Source: Alphaproteobacteria bacterium (GTDB lineage Bacteria > Pseudomonadota > Alphaproteobacteria > Rhizobiales > Devosiaceae). Taken from it: a stretch of 64,000 nt of DNA. The position numbers and the translations under genes are program-made. The stretch is from assembly GCA_018828145.1 (NCBI GenBank), contig JAHJWO010000009.1, forward strand, positions 114,702 through 178,701, read 5' to 3'. A model generated the notes under the pieces. The model was given only the letters and a program-made list of their open reading frames with translations. It was not told the DNA's origin and did not search any database. Positions 1 to 8,277 of the stretch are shown here, in pieces; positions within the stretch are counted from its first letter, which is position 1, and every line of letters starts with the position of its first letter.

Positions 1-118
1 AAAGAGTAAGGCGCAAGGTTGTCAGGAAGCTGCCGCGACGCTCCAATTGCTGCTTGGGCATATAGAGCGGTGCATCGGGCAGGGCCTTGTCGAAGGGAAA
101 TTCTCCGCTGTGCTTCAT
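1..118 (-). CDS. opgH: Glucans biosynthesis glucosyltransferase OpgH, N-terminal fragment
   Basis: Only the first 39 codons are in the window; the gene runs off the left edge. The ATG at 118 overlaps the opgG stop as ATGA, so the two genes are translationally coupled. In this gene order the partner of OpgG is the inner-membrane glucosyltransferase OpgH, which polymerises glucose from UDP-glucose for osmoregulated periplasmic glucans. The visible residues (starting MKHSGEFPFDKALPD, then a stretch containing LYMPKQ) resemble OpgH N-termini, but no catalytic motif is visible. The assignment rests mainly on position and start overlap. Confidence 0.72.
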   Translation of the reverse strand, partial: MKHSGEFPFDKALPDAPLYMPKQQLERRGSFLTTLRLTL

Positions 119-1713
119 GCTGTGGGCCTCCACTGATAGAGCCAGGTTTCGGTGAGCTTCCTGCCCAGGCCAACCAGATAGGCCTTCAATTCGAGGGGGG
201 CAGTGCCGGTGGTCTCGATGTCGAGCACAAGGCGCCAGACGCCGTTGGCCTCGACTCGCGACAGCACGGAATTGACGACGGCGCCCCCAGCGGCCGTGGC
301 CAGCACGTCGATCGGCGTCTCCGGAGGCAGGCTGTCGAGCTCGCCACCCTTGAAGTCGACAACGAATTTGCGAAGATTTGCAGCATTCTCGACGCCCGAT
401 ACGCCACCGGCCCCGGCGCGCGTTTCCGCGACATAGGCCATGGCGGGATTGGTCTCGGGATCGAGATTGCCCCAGATCATGCGGTAGCTGAATTCGCGCG
501 CCGTGCCGGCCAGAGCGGGCTCGGCGGGAATCCAGAAGGCGACGATATTGTCGTCAGCCTCGAGACGGGCGGGAATTTCGATCAGCCGGACCATGCCCTG
601 GCCCCAGTCGCCCTGCGGCTCGATGCGGAGGGACGGGCGGCGTTCGTAATGGGCGCCGGCATCCTGGTAGCTGTCGAAGTCGCGGCCGCGCTGATAGAGG
701 CCGAAAGCACTGGGATTGTTCTCCCAGAGATAGGAATTGCCCAGGCTGTCGGTGTTGTTGAGGGCGCGCCACATGATCTCGCCGCTCTCGCGCTCGAGCA
801 GCAGGCCGTTGCTGTCATGCACCTGGGGGCGATAATCGTCAAAGCCGCCGCGATTGGCCTCGGCGTAGAGGAACATCGAGGTGAGCGGGGCGACGCCCAG
901 TTCCTTGACGTCGGTGCGGAAATAGAGCCGCGCCGTGACGTCGATCGTGGTTTCCTGCGCGGCATCGCTGGCCGGCGTGATGACGAAGCGATAGGCGCCG
1001 GTGACGCTCTGGCTGTCGAGGGCCGCGTAGATCGTCAACGGGCCCTGGGCCTGCGGCTTTTCGAGGTAGAATTCGGAAAAGCGCGGGAATTCCTCGGGCA
1101 GGTCGACCCAGGAATTGAGTACGAGGCCGCGGGCGCTGAGGCCATAGATATTGTCGCGGCCCAAAGCCCGGAAATAGCTCGCGCCCAGGAATGATATCAG
1201 TTCGTCATATGAATCTGGTTTGTTCAGCGGGTAGTTGAGGCGGAAGCCGGCAACGCCCGGGAATTCCTGCGCGCGTGCCGATTCGGCCACCGCGGTGTCG
1301 TGGTAGGTGAAGTCGTCCGGCGTGAAGGCCAGGGGACGCGCCGTGCCGGCATCGAGTTCGAAGACCTTGACCGGCTCTGTATAGAGCCAGCCGGGGTGGA
1401 AGGCCTGGACCCGGTAGCCGGACGGGGAATCGATCCACTTTGCGGCCTCGGGGCGGAACTGGATCAGGCGATAGGCGTCATAGTCGAAGTTCTGGAAGCT
1501 TTCCGGGACCGAGATGGCCAGCGGCTCAAACGGTGCGGCGGCCATGGCCTGCATCCGGGCGCTGAAGGACTCGAAGTCGAAGGCGAACTCGCTGCGCTTC
1601 TCCACCTGGGCAAAGGCCGGCAGGGTGAGGGCAGTGGTGGCGAGGAGGGAAAGGGTGGCGATGCCCTGGAGCACCTGACGCCGATTATGCAGGGATTTGG
1701 TGTGACGCTTCAA
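115..1713 (-). CDS. opgG: Periplasmic glucan biosynthesis protein, OpgG/OpgD family
   Basis: This 532-residue protein belongs to the MdoG/OpgG family, which acts in the periplasm on the backbone of osmoregulated glucans. The N-terminus has paired arginines at about residues 11-12 followed by a hydrophobic stretch ending near ALTLPAFAQ. That looks like a twin-arginine signal peptide, a feature known for OpgD. The length of about 500 residues after cleavage matches the family. It overlaps opgH by four bases, so an opgGH operon is expected. The promoter should lie in the 121 bases between it and hisI. OpgG and OpgD cannot be told apart here with certainty, but coupling to opgH favours the OpgG role. 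Confidence 0.9.
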   Translation of the reverse strand: MKRHTKSLHNRRQVLQGIATLSLLATTALTLPAFAQVEKRSEFAFDFESFSARMQAMAAAPFEPLAISVPESFQNFDYDAYRLIQFRPEAAKWIDSPSGYRVQAFHPGWLYTEPVKVFELDAGTARPLAFTPDDFTYHDTAVAESARAQEFPGVAGFRLNYPLNKPDSYDELISFLGASYFRALGRDNIYGLSARGLVLNSWVDLPEEFPRFSEFYLEKPQAQGPLTIYAALDSQSVTGAYRFVITPASDAAQETTIDVTARLYFRTDVKELGVAPLTSMFLYAEANRGGFDDYRPQVHDSNGLLLERESGEIMWRALNNTDSLGNSYLWENNPSAFGLYQRGRDFDSYQDAGAHYERRPSLRIEPQGDWGQGMVRLIEIPARLEADDNIVAFWIPAEPALAGTAREFSYRMIWGNLDPETNPAMAYVAETRAGAGGVSGVENAANLRKFVVDFKGGELDSLPPETPIDVLATAAGGAVVNSVLSRVEANGVWRLVLDIETTGTAPLELKAYLVGLGRKLTETWLYQWRPTA

Positions 1714-1834
1714 CTGGCTGCCCTATGCGGTCATGGTGAGCCGTGTTCTTTGGCAAACCTCGAACGCCGCCTAGAGCAAATAGTTGTCGCATAGTTCCCA
1801 TTCCGAAAAAGCATGGCTCGGACGGGGCCGCCGG

Positions 1835-2287
1835 TCAGCTCCGGTAGACGTCGTCCGGGTTGAACAGGCGCGGCAGGCCGAGGTCCTCCAGCACGGTGCC
1901 GTCGGGGCCGGGGATGGCGCGGCGGTAGAAGCAGCTCTTGCGGCCGGTATGGCAGGCGGCGCCGCGGCCGGTCTGGCGGACGGTGAGCACGATGGCGTCC
2001 TGGTCGCAATCGGTGCGCAGTTCGACCACTTCCTGCAGTTCGCCCGAGGTCTCGCCCTTTTTCCAGAGCTTGCCGCGTGAGCGGGACCAGTAATGGGCGA
2101 TGCCGGTCTCAAGGGTGAGCGACAGGGCCTCGGCATTCATGTGGGCCAGCATCAGCACTTCATTGGTGCCGGCCTCGATGGTGACGACGGTGAGCAGGCC
2201 ATGGGCATCGAAGCGCGGGGCGAAGGTGGTGCCTTCTTCCAGCTCGGCGTGTGACAGGGTCCTGGGGTCCGGGAAGGTGTGTGTCAT
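1835..2287 (-). CDS. hisI: Phosphoribosyl-AMP cyclohydrolase
   Basis: HisI opens the adenine ring of phosphoribosyl-AMP, the third step of histidine synthesis, and is a cytoplasmic metal enzyme. The 150-residue protein shows the diagnostic metal-site motifs: DCDQD near residues 93-97 and the pair C112/C119 in CHTGRKSC, with a conserved [14 protein letters not shown] stretch before them. It is the stand-alone form without a fused HisE domain, as usual in alphaproteobacteria. Rhizobial genomes usually keep hisI next to folE; here an AraC-type gene lies between them, all on the minus strand. Confidence 0.96.
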   Translation of the reverse strand: MTHTFPDPRTLSHAELEEGTTFAPRFDAHGLLTVVTIEAGTNEVLMLAHMNAEALSLTLETGIAHYWSRSRGKLWKKGETSGELQEVVELRTDCDQDAIVLTVRQTGRGAACHTGRKSCFYRRAIPGPDGTVLEDLGLPRLFNPDDVYRS

Positions 2288-2330
2288 GATACGCCCTGAT
2301 TAGCGCGCATCATGACGGGATGCCAGTGGA

Positions 2331-3164
2331 TCAGTGCTTGAGGCCGAACCAGATCTCGATATCGCCGCTGCCGCTGCGGGCGTCGAAGGCGGGGCCGTAA
2401 TATTCGAGGAAGCTGTAGGCGGCCTCGCTGGGCTCATGGCCGTGCTCGCTCAGCCAGCGCTCGGCGGCGCCGATGGTCTGGCGGATGGTGGAGAGGTCTC
2501 CGCCATGGGTGAAGCGGGCCCATTTGAGCGGCGGGACCGCGACGCGTTCGAGGTCGGCGGGTGGCTCGGCGCCGGGTCGCATCTGCATGGCGACGACATA
2601 TTCAAAGCGGTTGTCGGCGATCTCGCCGACGATGCCGTAGGCGGTGCCGGCAATGGCGCCGTCGATATGGCCGATATGGGGCTGGAAGCGCTGCCACTGC
2701 GCGGGCAGGCCGGCCGGATTGCTCATCTGGTGCTGCTCGGCAAGGCCGGCAAAGACCATGGCGGGACGGTTCTCGAACCGGGGTGGTTCGACAGAAACGT
2801 TGGCTGAAATATCCATTCTGAGAGGCTCCACAAGGGTAATCCCATTGAGATGGCGCCGTCGGCGGATCATTTGCGGCGTGACGCCGAACTGATCGCGGAA
2901 GGCGCGGGTGAATGCCTCATGCGAGCCGTAGCCGGCTTCGAGCGCGACCGACAGGATATCGGGCGCGCCGTCGGCCAGTTGGCGGGCCGCATCGCTCAAT
3001 CGCCTTGCCCGTAGATAGGCGGTGACGGAATAGCCGGTCACCAGGGGGAAGACGCGCGAGAGATAGCTTCTGGACCGCCCCGTCACCGCCGCGAGTTCGT
3101 CCAGGCCGAGCGGTTCGCGCGACCGGCTTTCCAGAACCCACAACATCTTGGCGACAACTGACAT
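2331..3164 (-). CDS. AraC-family regulator with GyrI-like effector domain
   Basis: The 277-residue protein has an AraC-type double helix-turn-helix at residues 1-110 (SRSYLSRVFPLVTGYSV, then a second helix pair through SVALEAGYGSHEAFTRAF). A GyrI/Rob-type ligand-binding domain follows at about 125-277, ending in an IEIWFGL strand. This HTH-first layout is that of Rob and SoxS-like regulators with a C-terminal small-molecule pocket. The ligand and targets cannot be read from the sequence. It lies between hisI and folE in the same direction. It is probably an insertion into a conserved gene pair rather than their regulator. Confidence 0.88.
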   Translation of the reverse strand: MSVVAKMLWVLESRSREPLGLDELAAVTGRSRSYLSRVFPLVTGYSVTAYLRARRLSDAARQLADGAPDILSVALEAGYGSHEAFTRAFRDQFGVTPQMIRRRRHLNGITLVEPLRMDISANVSVEPPRFENRPAMVFAGLAEQHQMSNPAGLPAQWQRFQPHIGHIDGAIAGTAYGIVGEIADNRFEYVVAMQMRPGAEPPADLERVAVPPLKWARFTHGGDLSTIRQTIGAAERWLSEHGHEPSEAAYSFLEYYGPAFDARSGSGDIEIWFGLKH

Positions 3165-3250
3165 GGCACAGACCCGTTTGAGACGGACAGTCTATGCCAT
3201 GATTGGCGCAAGCGCATTTGATCGCGCTTGCCCTTTCGCGGGCGCGGCGT

Positions 3251-3877
3251 TCAGCGCCGGGTGACCATGGCGAAGAAGCGGTCCTGCTCGACGCGATCCT
3301 CGGCGAAGACGCCGGTGAAGCGATGGGTGATGGTGGCGGCACCATGGGCGCGGACGCCGCGCATCGACATGCACATGTGTTCCGCCTCGAGCATGACGGC
3401 GACGCCGCGCGGGCCAAGATGCTCGTTGATGGCATCGACGATCTGCGCGGTGAGATTTTCCTGGGTCTGCAGGCGGCGGGAGAAGACATCCACCAGCCGG
3501 GCCAGCTTGGACAGGCCCACCACGCCCTCCTGGGGGAGATAGGCGATGTGCGCCTTGCCCACGAAGGGCACCATGTGGTGTTCGCAATGGGAGCTGAAGG
3601 GAATATCGCGCACCAGCACGATGTCGTCGTAGCCGCCGACTTCCTTGAAGGTCTTGTTCAGGATCTCGCCGGCATCCTGCTCGTAGCCGGCAAAGAATTC
3701 GCCAAAAGCGCGGGTCACGCGGGCCGGGGTTTCCAGCAGTCCTTCGCGCAGCGGATTGTCGCCGGCCCAGGCGATCAGCGTGCGCACGGCGGCTTCCGCT
3801 TCTTCAGAGGTAGGGCGTGGAAAGGGTGCGGTTGCAGTCAGCGGGGTGGCGCCGACAGGCTTGGTGCGGGCATCCAT
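3251..3877 (-). CDS. folE: GTP cyclohydrolase I (type IA)
   Basis: FolE converts GTP to dihydroneopterin triphosphate, the first step of folate synthesis, as a zinc-dependent decamer. The zinc and catalytic motifs are present: [10 protein letters not shown] in the middle and CMSMRGV near the C-terminus. I chose the ATG at 3877 because an AAGGAG sequence precedes it by ten bases. An in-frame ATG at 3904 would add nine residues and has no clear Shine-Dalgarno sequence. The 208-residue length is usual. The gene is divergent from the NifU-like gene, and the shared 140-base gap must hold both promoters. Confidence 0.95.
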   Translation of the reverse strand: MDARTKPVGATPLTATAPFPRPTSEEAEAAVRTLIAWAGDNPLREGLLETPARVTRAFGEFFAGYEQDAGEILNKTFKEVGGYDDIVLVRDIPFSSHCEHHMVPFVGKAHIAYLPQEGVVGLSKLARLVDVFSRRLQTQENLTAQIVDAINEHLGPRGVAVMLEAEHMCMSMRGVRAHGAATITHRFTGVFAEDRVEQDRFFAMVTRR

Positions 3878-4020
3878 CGTGGTCAGCTCCTTGCGCTTGG
3901 CCATTCTACGAGACCAGAGCGATTTTGGACCAGTGGGGTACGACAGCCCTGACAGTCCGCTTGCCAGACCCTATATAGAAGCCAGTGACGACAGTCACAA
4001 GAAACAGAATTGTGCGTTTT

Positions 4021-4473
4021 ATGGAACTCAGCGATCTCTATTCCCAAAAGATACTCGACCTTGCGGGAAATGCGCGCCAGCCCGGCCGACTGGCCCAGCC
4101 GGGCGCCAGTTCGCGCAAGGTGAGCCGGGTCTGCGGTTCGGTGATCGAGGTCGACCTGATCGTGCGTGACGGGGTGATCGTGGACTATGGCCACGAGATT
4201 TCCGCCTGCGCGCTAGGGCAGACCTCTGCAGCGGTCGTGGCGCGCGAGATTGTGGGGACACCGGTCGGCGAGTTCCGCCAAGTGCGCGAACAAATGCACG
4301 CCATGCTCAAGAGTGACGGCACGCCGCCTGCGGGCAAGTGGAGCGACCTGGGCTATCTGGAGCCCGTGCGTGAGTACCGGGCGCGGCACATGTCGACGCT
4401 GCTGGTGTTCGATGCGGTGGTGGATGCTATCGAAAAGATCGAGTCCGCAGAATCGGTTGCGGCTGCCGGCTGA
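4021..4473 (+). CDS. NifU/IscU-like iron-sulfur scaffold-type protein
   Basis: The 150-residue protein has the IscU/NifU-N fold signature: VCGSVIEVDL with Cys38 and SACALGQ with Cys63. These match the first two cluster-binding cysteines of IscU in position and spacing. The third IscU cysteine (motif HCS) is replaced by HMS, with Met124 in its place, so it may not assemble a normal cluster. Its stop overlaps the yidD start by one base (TGATG). An upstream GTG at 3985 is possible, but conservation begins at MELSDLYS. The same gene is found in this position in many rhizobial genomes, and its true function is not established. Confidence 0.82.
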   Translation: MELSDLYSQKILDLAGNARQPGRLAQPGASSRKVSRVCGSVIEVDLIVRDGVIVDYGHEISACALGQTSAAVVAREIVGTPVGEFRQVREQMHAMLKSDGTPPAGKWSDLGYLEPVREYRARHMSTLLVFDAVVDAIEKIESAESVAAAG

Positions 4474-4808
4474 TGGAAAGAGTCATGGGCTTCATCTGGC
4501 GGGTGATCGACCTGCCGTTCAAGTTCGCCGCCGTGCTGCTGATCACCATCTATCGGTATACGCTCTCGGCCTTTGTGGGGCGGAGCTGCCGGCATCTGCC
4601 AACCTGCTCGGAATATACCAGCGACGCGATCTGGAAGTTCGGCTTCTGGCCGGGCGGCTGGATGGGTCTGGCGCGGTTCACGCGCTGCCGGCCGGGGGGC
4701 ACGCATGGCTATGATCCGGTGCCGGAGGCGGTGCCGGATGGGGCGCGGTGGTATCTGCCGTGGCGCTATGGGACCTGGAGGGGAGCGGGGCATGAGCACA
4801 AGCATTAG
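4473..4808 (+). CDS. yidD: Membrane protein insertion efficiency factor YidD
   Basis: YidD is a small membrane-associated protein that helps YidC-dependent insertion of inner-membrane proteins. The 111-residue sequence carries the family core: an amphipathic N-terminal helix, then YRYTLSAFVG followed by CRHLPTCSEY, and the GGTHGYDPVP motif near the C-terminus. The start overlaps the upstream stop by one base and the end overlaps the next start by 17 bases, so it is the middle gene of a tight three-gene unit. Usually yidD accompanies rnpA and yidC; the location near folE and thrS is a common rhizobial arrangement. Confidence 0.93.
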   Translation: MERVMGFIWRVIDLPFKFAAVLLITIYRYTLSAFVGRSCRHLPTCSEYTSDAIWKFGFWPGGWMGLARFTRCRPGGTHGYDPVPEAVPDGARWYLPWRYGTWRGAGHEHKH

Positions 4809-5196
4809 CGGGTCGTGTCTTTGCGGCGCGGTCAGATATTCCGTGCCGGACGAATTTCACGCAGCCTTCAATTGCCATTGCTCACTGTGCCGGCGCGCCA
4901 CGGGCGCGGCATTCAAGCCGATGGCGGCAATCCGCTTTGACAAGATCACCCTGACGCAGGGGCAGGCGGATGTTCTGATCTATGGCGACCGGGACGGCAC
5001 GCATGATGTTCATTGCCGACATTGCGGCTCGTTTCTCTATTCGCACATCGCCGCGAACGGCAACGGCCATGTGGCGATGGGTACGCTGATCGACACGCCC
5101 AGCATCAAGCCGCAATTCCACATGTTCGTGGGGTCCAAGGCGCCGTGGCATGAGATCACCGACGACCTGCCGCAGTTCGAGGGCCTGCCGGTATAG
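4792..5196 (+). CDS. GFA-family (glutathione-dependent formaldehyde-activating-like) zinc protein
   Basis: This 134-residue protein has the cysteine pattern of the GFA/CENP-V fold: C9 and C11 (CLCGAVRY), C28, C30 and C33 (CHCSLC), and a later CRHCGS pair, which together bind two zinc ions. The family is named after glutathione-dependent formaldehyde-activating enzyme, but most members have no proven activity, so no reaction is assigned. The start lies inside the end of yidD. It sits between yidD and thrS, which are often closer together in relatives, so it may be a later addition. A GC-rich inverted repeat follows the stop. Confidence 0.9.
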   Translation: MSTSISGSCLCGAVRYSVPDEFHAAFNCHCSLCRRATGAAFKPMAAIRFDKITLTQGQADVLIYGDRDGTHDVHCRHCGSFLYSHIAANGNGHVAMGTLIDTPSIKPQFHMFVGSKAPWHEITDDLPQFEGLPV

Positions 5197-5221
5197 GGCG
5201 GGGCGCCTGGGGCATATGCCG

Positions 5222-5239
5222 GCCCCCCGGATCGGGGGC
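5222..5239. repeat. GC-rich inverted repeat after the GFA gene
   Basis: GCCCCC and GGGGGC face each other across a six-base centre, 26 bases after the GFA stop. It could weakly end transcription, but no T-run follows, so factor-independent termination is doubtful. Confidence 0.5.
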
Positions 5240-5277
5240 TGGGCGGGATCCATGGCGGTTGGACTATCTCGGGATGG

Positions 5278-5297
5278 ATCCCGGCCTTCGCCGGGAT
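5278..5297. repeat. Short palindromic (REP-like) hairpin
   Basis: ATCCCGGC and GCCGGGAT form a perfect eight-base stem with a four-base loop (CTTC), followed by GATGAC. This is a common form of intergenic palindrome in alphaproteobacteria. I see only this one copy in the window. Confidence 0.6.
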
Positions 5298-5406
5298 GAC
5301 ATCGCGTTTTTGGTACGCTCTGCGGCTGGCATAGGCGGAAAACCGTGCTAGACAGGCGCCCTTGCAGCGATTTCCGCTGCATCCAATCCATTTCTGGAGA
5401 CCTAAA

Positions 5407-7389
5407 ATGACGATCAAGGTGACGTTCCCCGACGGTGCAGCTCGCGACTATGCGCGTGGCACCACCGGGACCACCGTGGTCGAAGGCATCTCCAAGAGCC
5501 TGGCCAAGAAGACGGTCGCCATGCGCTGGAACGGCGTGCTCAGCGATCTCAGCGATCCGCTGGAGGCCGATGGCAAGATCGAGTTCGTGACGCGCGACAG
5601 CGGGTCCAAGGATGTGCTGGAGCTGATCCGGCACGATGCGGCGCATGTGCTGGCGGAAGCCGTGCAGGAGCTGTGGCCCGGCACGCAGGTGACGATCGGT
5701 CCGGTGATCGAGAACGGCTTCTATTACGACTTCAAGCGCGACGAGCCCTTCTCGGAAGAGGATTTTCCGGCCATCGAGAAGAAGATGGCCGAGATCATCG
5801 ACCGCGGCGCGGCTTTCTCCAAGGAAATCTGGACGCGCGACCAAGCCAAGGACTTCTTCCGCACAAAGGGTGAGGAGTTCAAGGTGGAACTGGTCGATGC
5901 CATTCCGGCCGACCAGTCGCTGAAGATGTACAAGCAGGGCCAGTGGATCGACCTGTGCCGCGGGCCGCATATGCGGACCGTGAAGGATGTCGGCATGGCA
6001 TTCAAGCTGACCAAGGTGGCCGGCGCCTATTGGCGTGGCGACAGCAACAATCCGGTGCTGAGCCGCATCTATGGGACCGCCTTCGCCACCAAGGAAGAGC
6101 TCGAGGCCTATCTCCACATGGTGGAAGAGGCCGAGAAGCGCGACCACCGCAAGATCGGCCAGGAAATGGACCTCTACCACTTCCAGCCGGAAGCACAGGG
6201 GTCGGTGTTCTGGCACCCGAAAGGCTATGTGCTCTACAACCAGATGGAGGCCTATATCCGCCGCCGTCTGAACTCGTCCGGCTATGTCGAGGTCAAGACG
6301 CCGCAGCTGATGAGCTCCAAGTTCTGGGAGCAGTCGGGCCATTGGGGCAAGTATCGCGAAAACATGTTCGTGGTGCCCGACGAAGTGCCAGGCACGGAAG
6401 AAGAGGGGCCAGTCCTCAGCGGCAAGGGCGACCTGATGGCGCTCAAGCCGATGAACTGCCCGGCACACGTGCAGATCTTCAACCAGGGCATCAAGAGTTA
6501 CCGCGATCTGCCTCTGCGGATGGCAGAATTTGGCTGCTGCCACCGCAACGAGGCACATGGTGCGCTGCACGGGCTGATGCGCGTGCGGCAGATGACGCAG
6601 GACGACGCGCACATCTTCTGCCGCGAGGACCAGATCCAGAGCGAGACCGAGCATTTCGTGCATCTGCTCTATTCGGTCTATGGCCATATGGGCTTCGACA
6701 ACGTCGTCATCAAACTGGCGACGCGGCCGGAAAAGTTCGGCGGCACTATCGAGCGCTGGGATGCGGCCGAGAAGGCGCTGGGCGATGCCCTGCGCGCGAC
6801 CGGCTATGACTTCGAGATCGCCGAGGGCGAGGGCGCCTTCTATGCGCCCAAGCTCGAATTCCACCTCAAGGACGCCATCGGGCGGAGCTGGCAGGTGGGC
6901 ACGCTGCAGCTCGACTATGTGCTGCCGGAACGGCTGGACGCGACCTATGTCGCCGAAGACGGTTCGCGCCAGTATGCGGTCATGCTGCACCGGGCGATCC
7001 TGGGCTCGCTGGAGCGCTTCATCGGCATGATGATCGAGAACTATGCCGGCAGGATGCCGATGTGGCTGGCGCCGACCCAGGTTGTCGTCGCGACCATCGT
7101 GTCGGAAGCCGACGGCTATGCCGAGGGGCTGGTGCGCCAGCTCAAGGCGGCCGGCATCCGCGCCGAGCTCGACACCCGCAACGAGAAGATCAACTACAAG
7201 GTGCGCGAGCATTCGGTCGGCAAGGTGCCGCTGATGTTCGTGGTGGGCAAGCGCGAGGCCGAGGAGGGGACCGTTTCGGTTCGCCGCCTGGGCACCGAGG
7301 GCCAGAAGGTGGAGCCGTTCATGGACGCGCTGGTCGCGCTCATGGCGGAAGCGACCGCACCTGATCTCAAGGCAGCAAAGGCCGCCTGA
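5407..7389 (+). CDS. thrS: Threonyl-tRNA synthetase
   Basis: ThrS charges tRNA-Thr with threonine and edits mis-charged serine. The 660-residue protein begins with a TGS domain (about 1-60). The editing domain carries HDAAHVLA. The class II catalytic core has motif 2 near EFGCCHRNE, a [10 protein letters not shown] zinc-site stretch and motif 3 near [17 protein letters not shown]. The C-terminal anticodon-binding domain starts near [10 protein letters not shown]. The ATG at 5407 is preceded by CTGGAG; an upstream in-frame start at 5362 would add residues not seen in the family. The gene end overlaps the next start by one base. Confidence 0.98.
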   Translation: MTIKVTFPDGAARDYARGTTGTTVVEGISKSLAKKTVAMRWNGVLSDLSDPLEADGKIEFVTRDSGSKDVLELIRHDAAHVLAEAVQELWPGTQVTIGPVIENGFYYDFKRDEPFSEEDFPAIEKKMAEIIDRGAAFSKEIWTRDQAKDFFRTKGEEFKVELVDAIPADQSLKMYKQGQWIDLCRGPHMRTVKDVGMAFKLTKVAGAYWRGDSNNPVLSRIYGTAFATKEELEAYLHMVEEAEKRDHRKIGQEMDLYHFQPEAQGSVFWHPKGYVLYNQMEAYIRRRLNSSGYVEVKTPQLMSSKFWEQSGHWGKYRENMFVVPDEVPGTEEEGPVLSGKGDLMALKPMNCPAHVQIFNQGIKSYRDLPLRMAEFGCCHRNEAHGALHGLMRVRQMTQDDAHIFCREDQIQSETEHFVHLLYSVYGHMGFDNVVIKLATRPEKFGGTIERWDAAEKALGDALRATGYDFEIAEGEGAFYAPKLEFHLKDAIGRSWQVGTLQLDYVLPERLDATYVAEDGSRQYAVMLHRAILGSLERFIGMMIENYAGRMPMWLAPTQVVVATIVSEADGYAEGLVRQLKAAGIRAELDTRNEKINYKVREHSVGKVPLMFVVGKREAEEGTVSVRRLGTEGQKVEPFMDALVALMAEATAPDLKAAKAA

Positions 7390-7619
7390 TGCCGCAGCGT
7401 CCGTCCAACCGCGAGATCAAGGCCCTGACGCATCTCGGTGAAGAGAATGCGTTGGGGCCGGGCGACTTCAAGGATATCGGCGAAAAGGTTTTCGCCGGTA
7501 TGCTCAAGAAGGGCTGGGTGGTCGAGGCCGAGGGCATGCCGGGCAAGTACCGGGCAACCATCAAGGGGCTGACCATCCACGAGGGTGAGATCATCTTCGC
7601 CGGGCGGTACAGGAACTAG
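7389..7619 (+). CDS. Small conserved-looking protein of unknown function
   Basis: A 76-residue soluble protein starts one base inside the thrS stop (TGATG), so it is very likely co-translated with thrS. It is rich in Lys, Gly and Glu, with a central helical stretch around DFKDIGEKVFAGMLKKGWV and a C-terminal beta-like segment ending FAGRYRN. That resembles a small winged-helix-sized module, but I do not recognise a family. No signal peptide or membrane segment is visible. Confidence 0.7.
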   Translation: MPQRPSNREIKALTHLGEENALGPGDFKDIGEKVFAGMLKKGWVVEAEGMPGKYRATIKGLTIHEGEIIFAGRYRN

Positions 7620-7642
7620 TTCGGCTAGAGCTATGGCTCTAG

Positions 7643-7751
7643 CCCCCACCTAACCTCCCCCTGAAGGGGGAGGGACCGTCTTGTGGATTTGGCTCGATCG
7701 CGCCAAAAACTCGATCTGTTCCTCCCCCTTCAGGGGGAGGTTAGGAGGGGG
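7643..7751. repeat. Long imperfect inverted repeat covering the arfB ribosome binding site
   Basis: Arm 7643-7673 and arm 7721-7751 are reverse complements over 31 bases with a single mismatch, including 25 bases without mismatch, separated by a 47-base loop. Each arm also contains its own small palindrome (CTCCCCCT/AGGGGGAG). The right arm ends with the AGGAGGGGG Shine-Dalgarno sequence of arfB, so the full hairpin would hide that site in mRNA. The arms look like a pair of intergenic repeat units in opposite orientation. Confidence 0.85.
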
Positions 7752-7759
7752 ACTATTTC

Positions 7760-8191
7760 ATGCCAGACCTGATCCCCATCACCCGCTCCATTTCCATCGA
7801 TCCGTCGGAGATCGAGGAGACATTCGTGCGGGCGTCGGGGCCGGGCGGGCAGAATGTCAACAAGGTGTCGAGTGCGGTGCAGCTGCGCTTTGACCTGGCC
7901 AATTCGCCATCCATTCCCGAGCCAATGAAGCGGCGCGTGGCTGTGCTGGCGGGCAAGCGTCTGACCAAGCAGGGCGTGATCGTCATCACCGCCAATTCGC
8001 ATCGCGACCAGCCGATGAACCGGGCTGACGCGCTGGAGCGGCTGGTGGGGCTGCTGGTGGCGGGCGCGCATGTGCCCAAGGCCCGCATTGCGACGCGGCC
8101 GACCCTTGGATCCAAGCAAAGGCGGCTGGAGGCGAAATCGGTGCGCTCCGAGGTCAAGCGGATGCGCAGCAATCCCTCGGACGGGCAGTGA
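7760..8191 (+). CDS. arfB: Alternative ribosome-rescue factor ArfB (YaeJ-type peptidyl-tRNA hydrolase)
   Basis: ArfB releases ribosomes stalled on mRNAs without a stop codon by hydrolysing peptidyl-tRNA. The 143-residue protein has the release-factor-like domain with the catalytic GGQ in GPGGQNVNKV near residues 31-40. A basic C-terminal tail (KQRRLEAK...VRSEVKRMR) is the part known to enter the empty mRNA channel. Length and layout match the family, and the class I release-factor decoding domains are absent. The Shine-Dalgarno sequence lies in a long inverted repeat, which suggests control by RNA structure. Confidence 0.95.
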   Translation: MPDLIPITRSISIDPSEIEETFVRASGPGGQNVNKVSSAVQLRFDLANSPSIPEPMKRRVAVLAGKRLTKQGVIVITANSHRDQPMNRADALERLVGLLVAGAHVPKARIATRPTLGSKQRRLEAKSVRSEVKRMRSNPSDGQ

Positions 8192-8277
8192 TTGCCCTTT
8201 TCGCGCGGCAAGTTGGCTAGCGACAGCGGAAGTCAGGCCAACTATCGTTGCGGTCGTGGTCCAGAGGGGTGCTCGCC

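Noticed and set aside
5222..5297. Start of a CRISPR or repeat array
   Set aside because: Two unrelated short palindromes only, with no repeated unit and spacer pattern here or elsewhere in the window.
4882..7212. Reverse-strand frame of about 776 codons over thrS
   Set aside because: Shadow of thrS; low-complexity His/Leu/Arg content and no motif.
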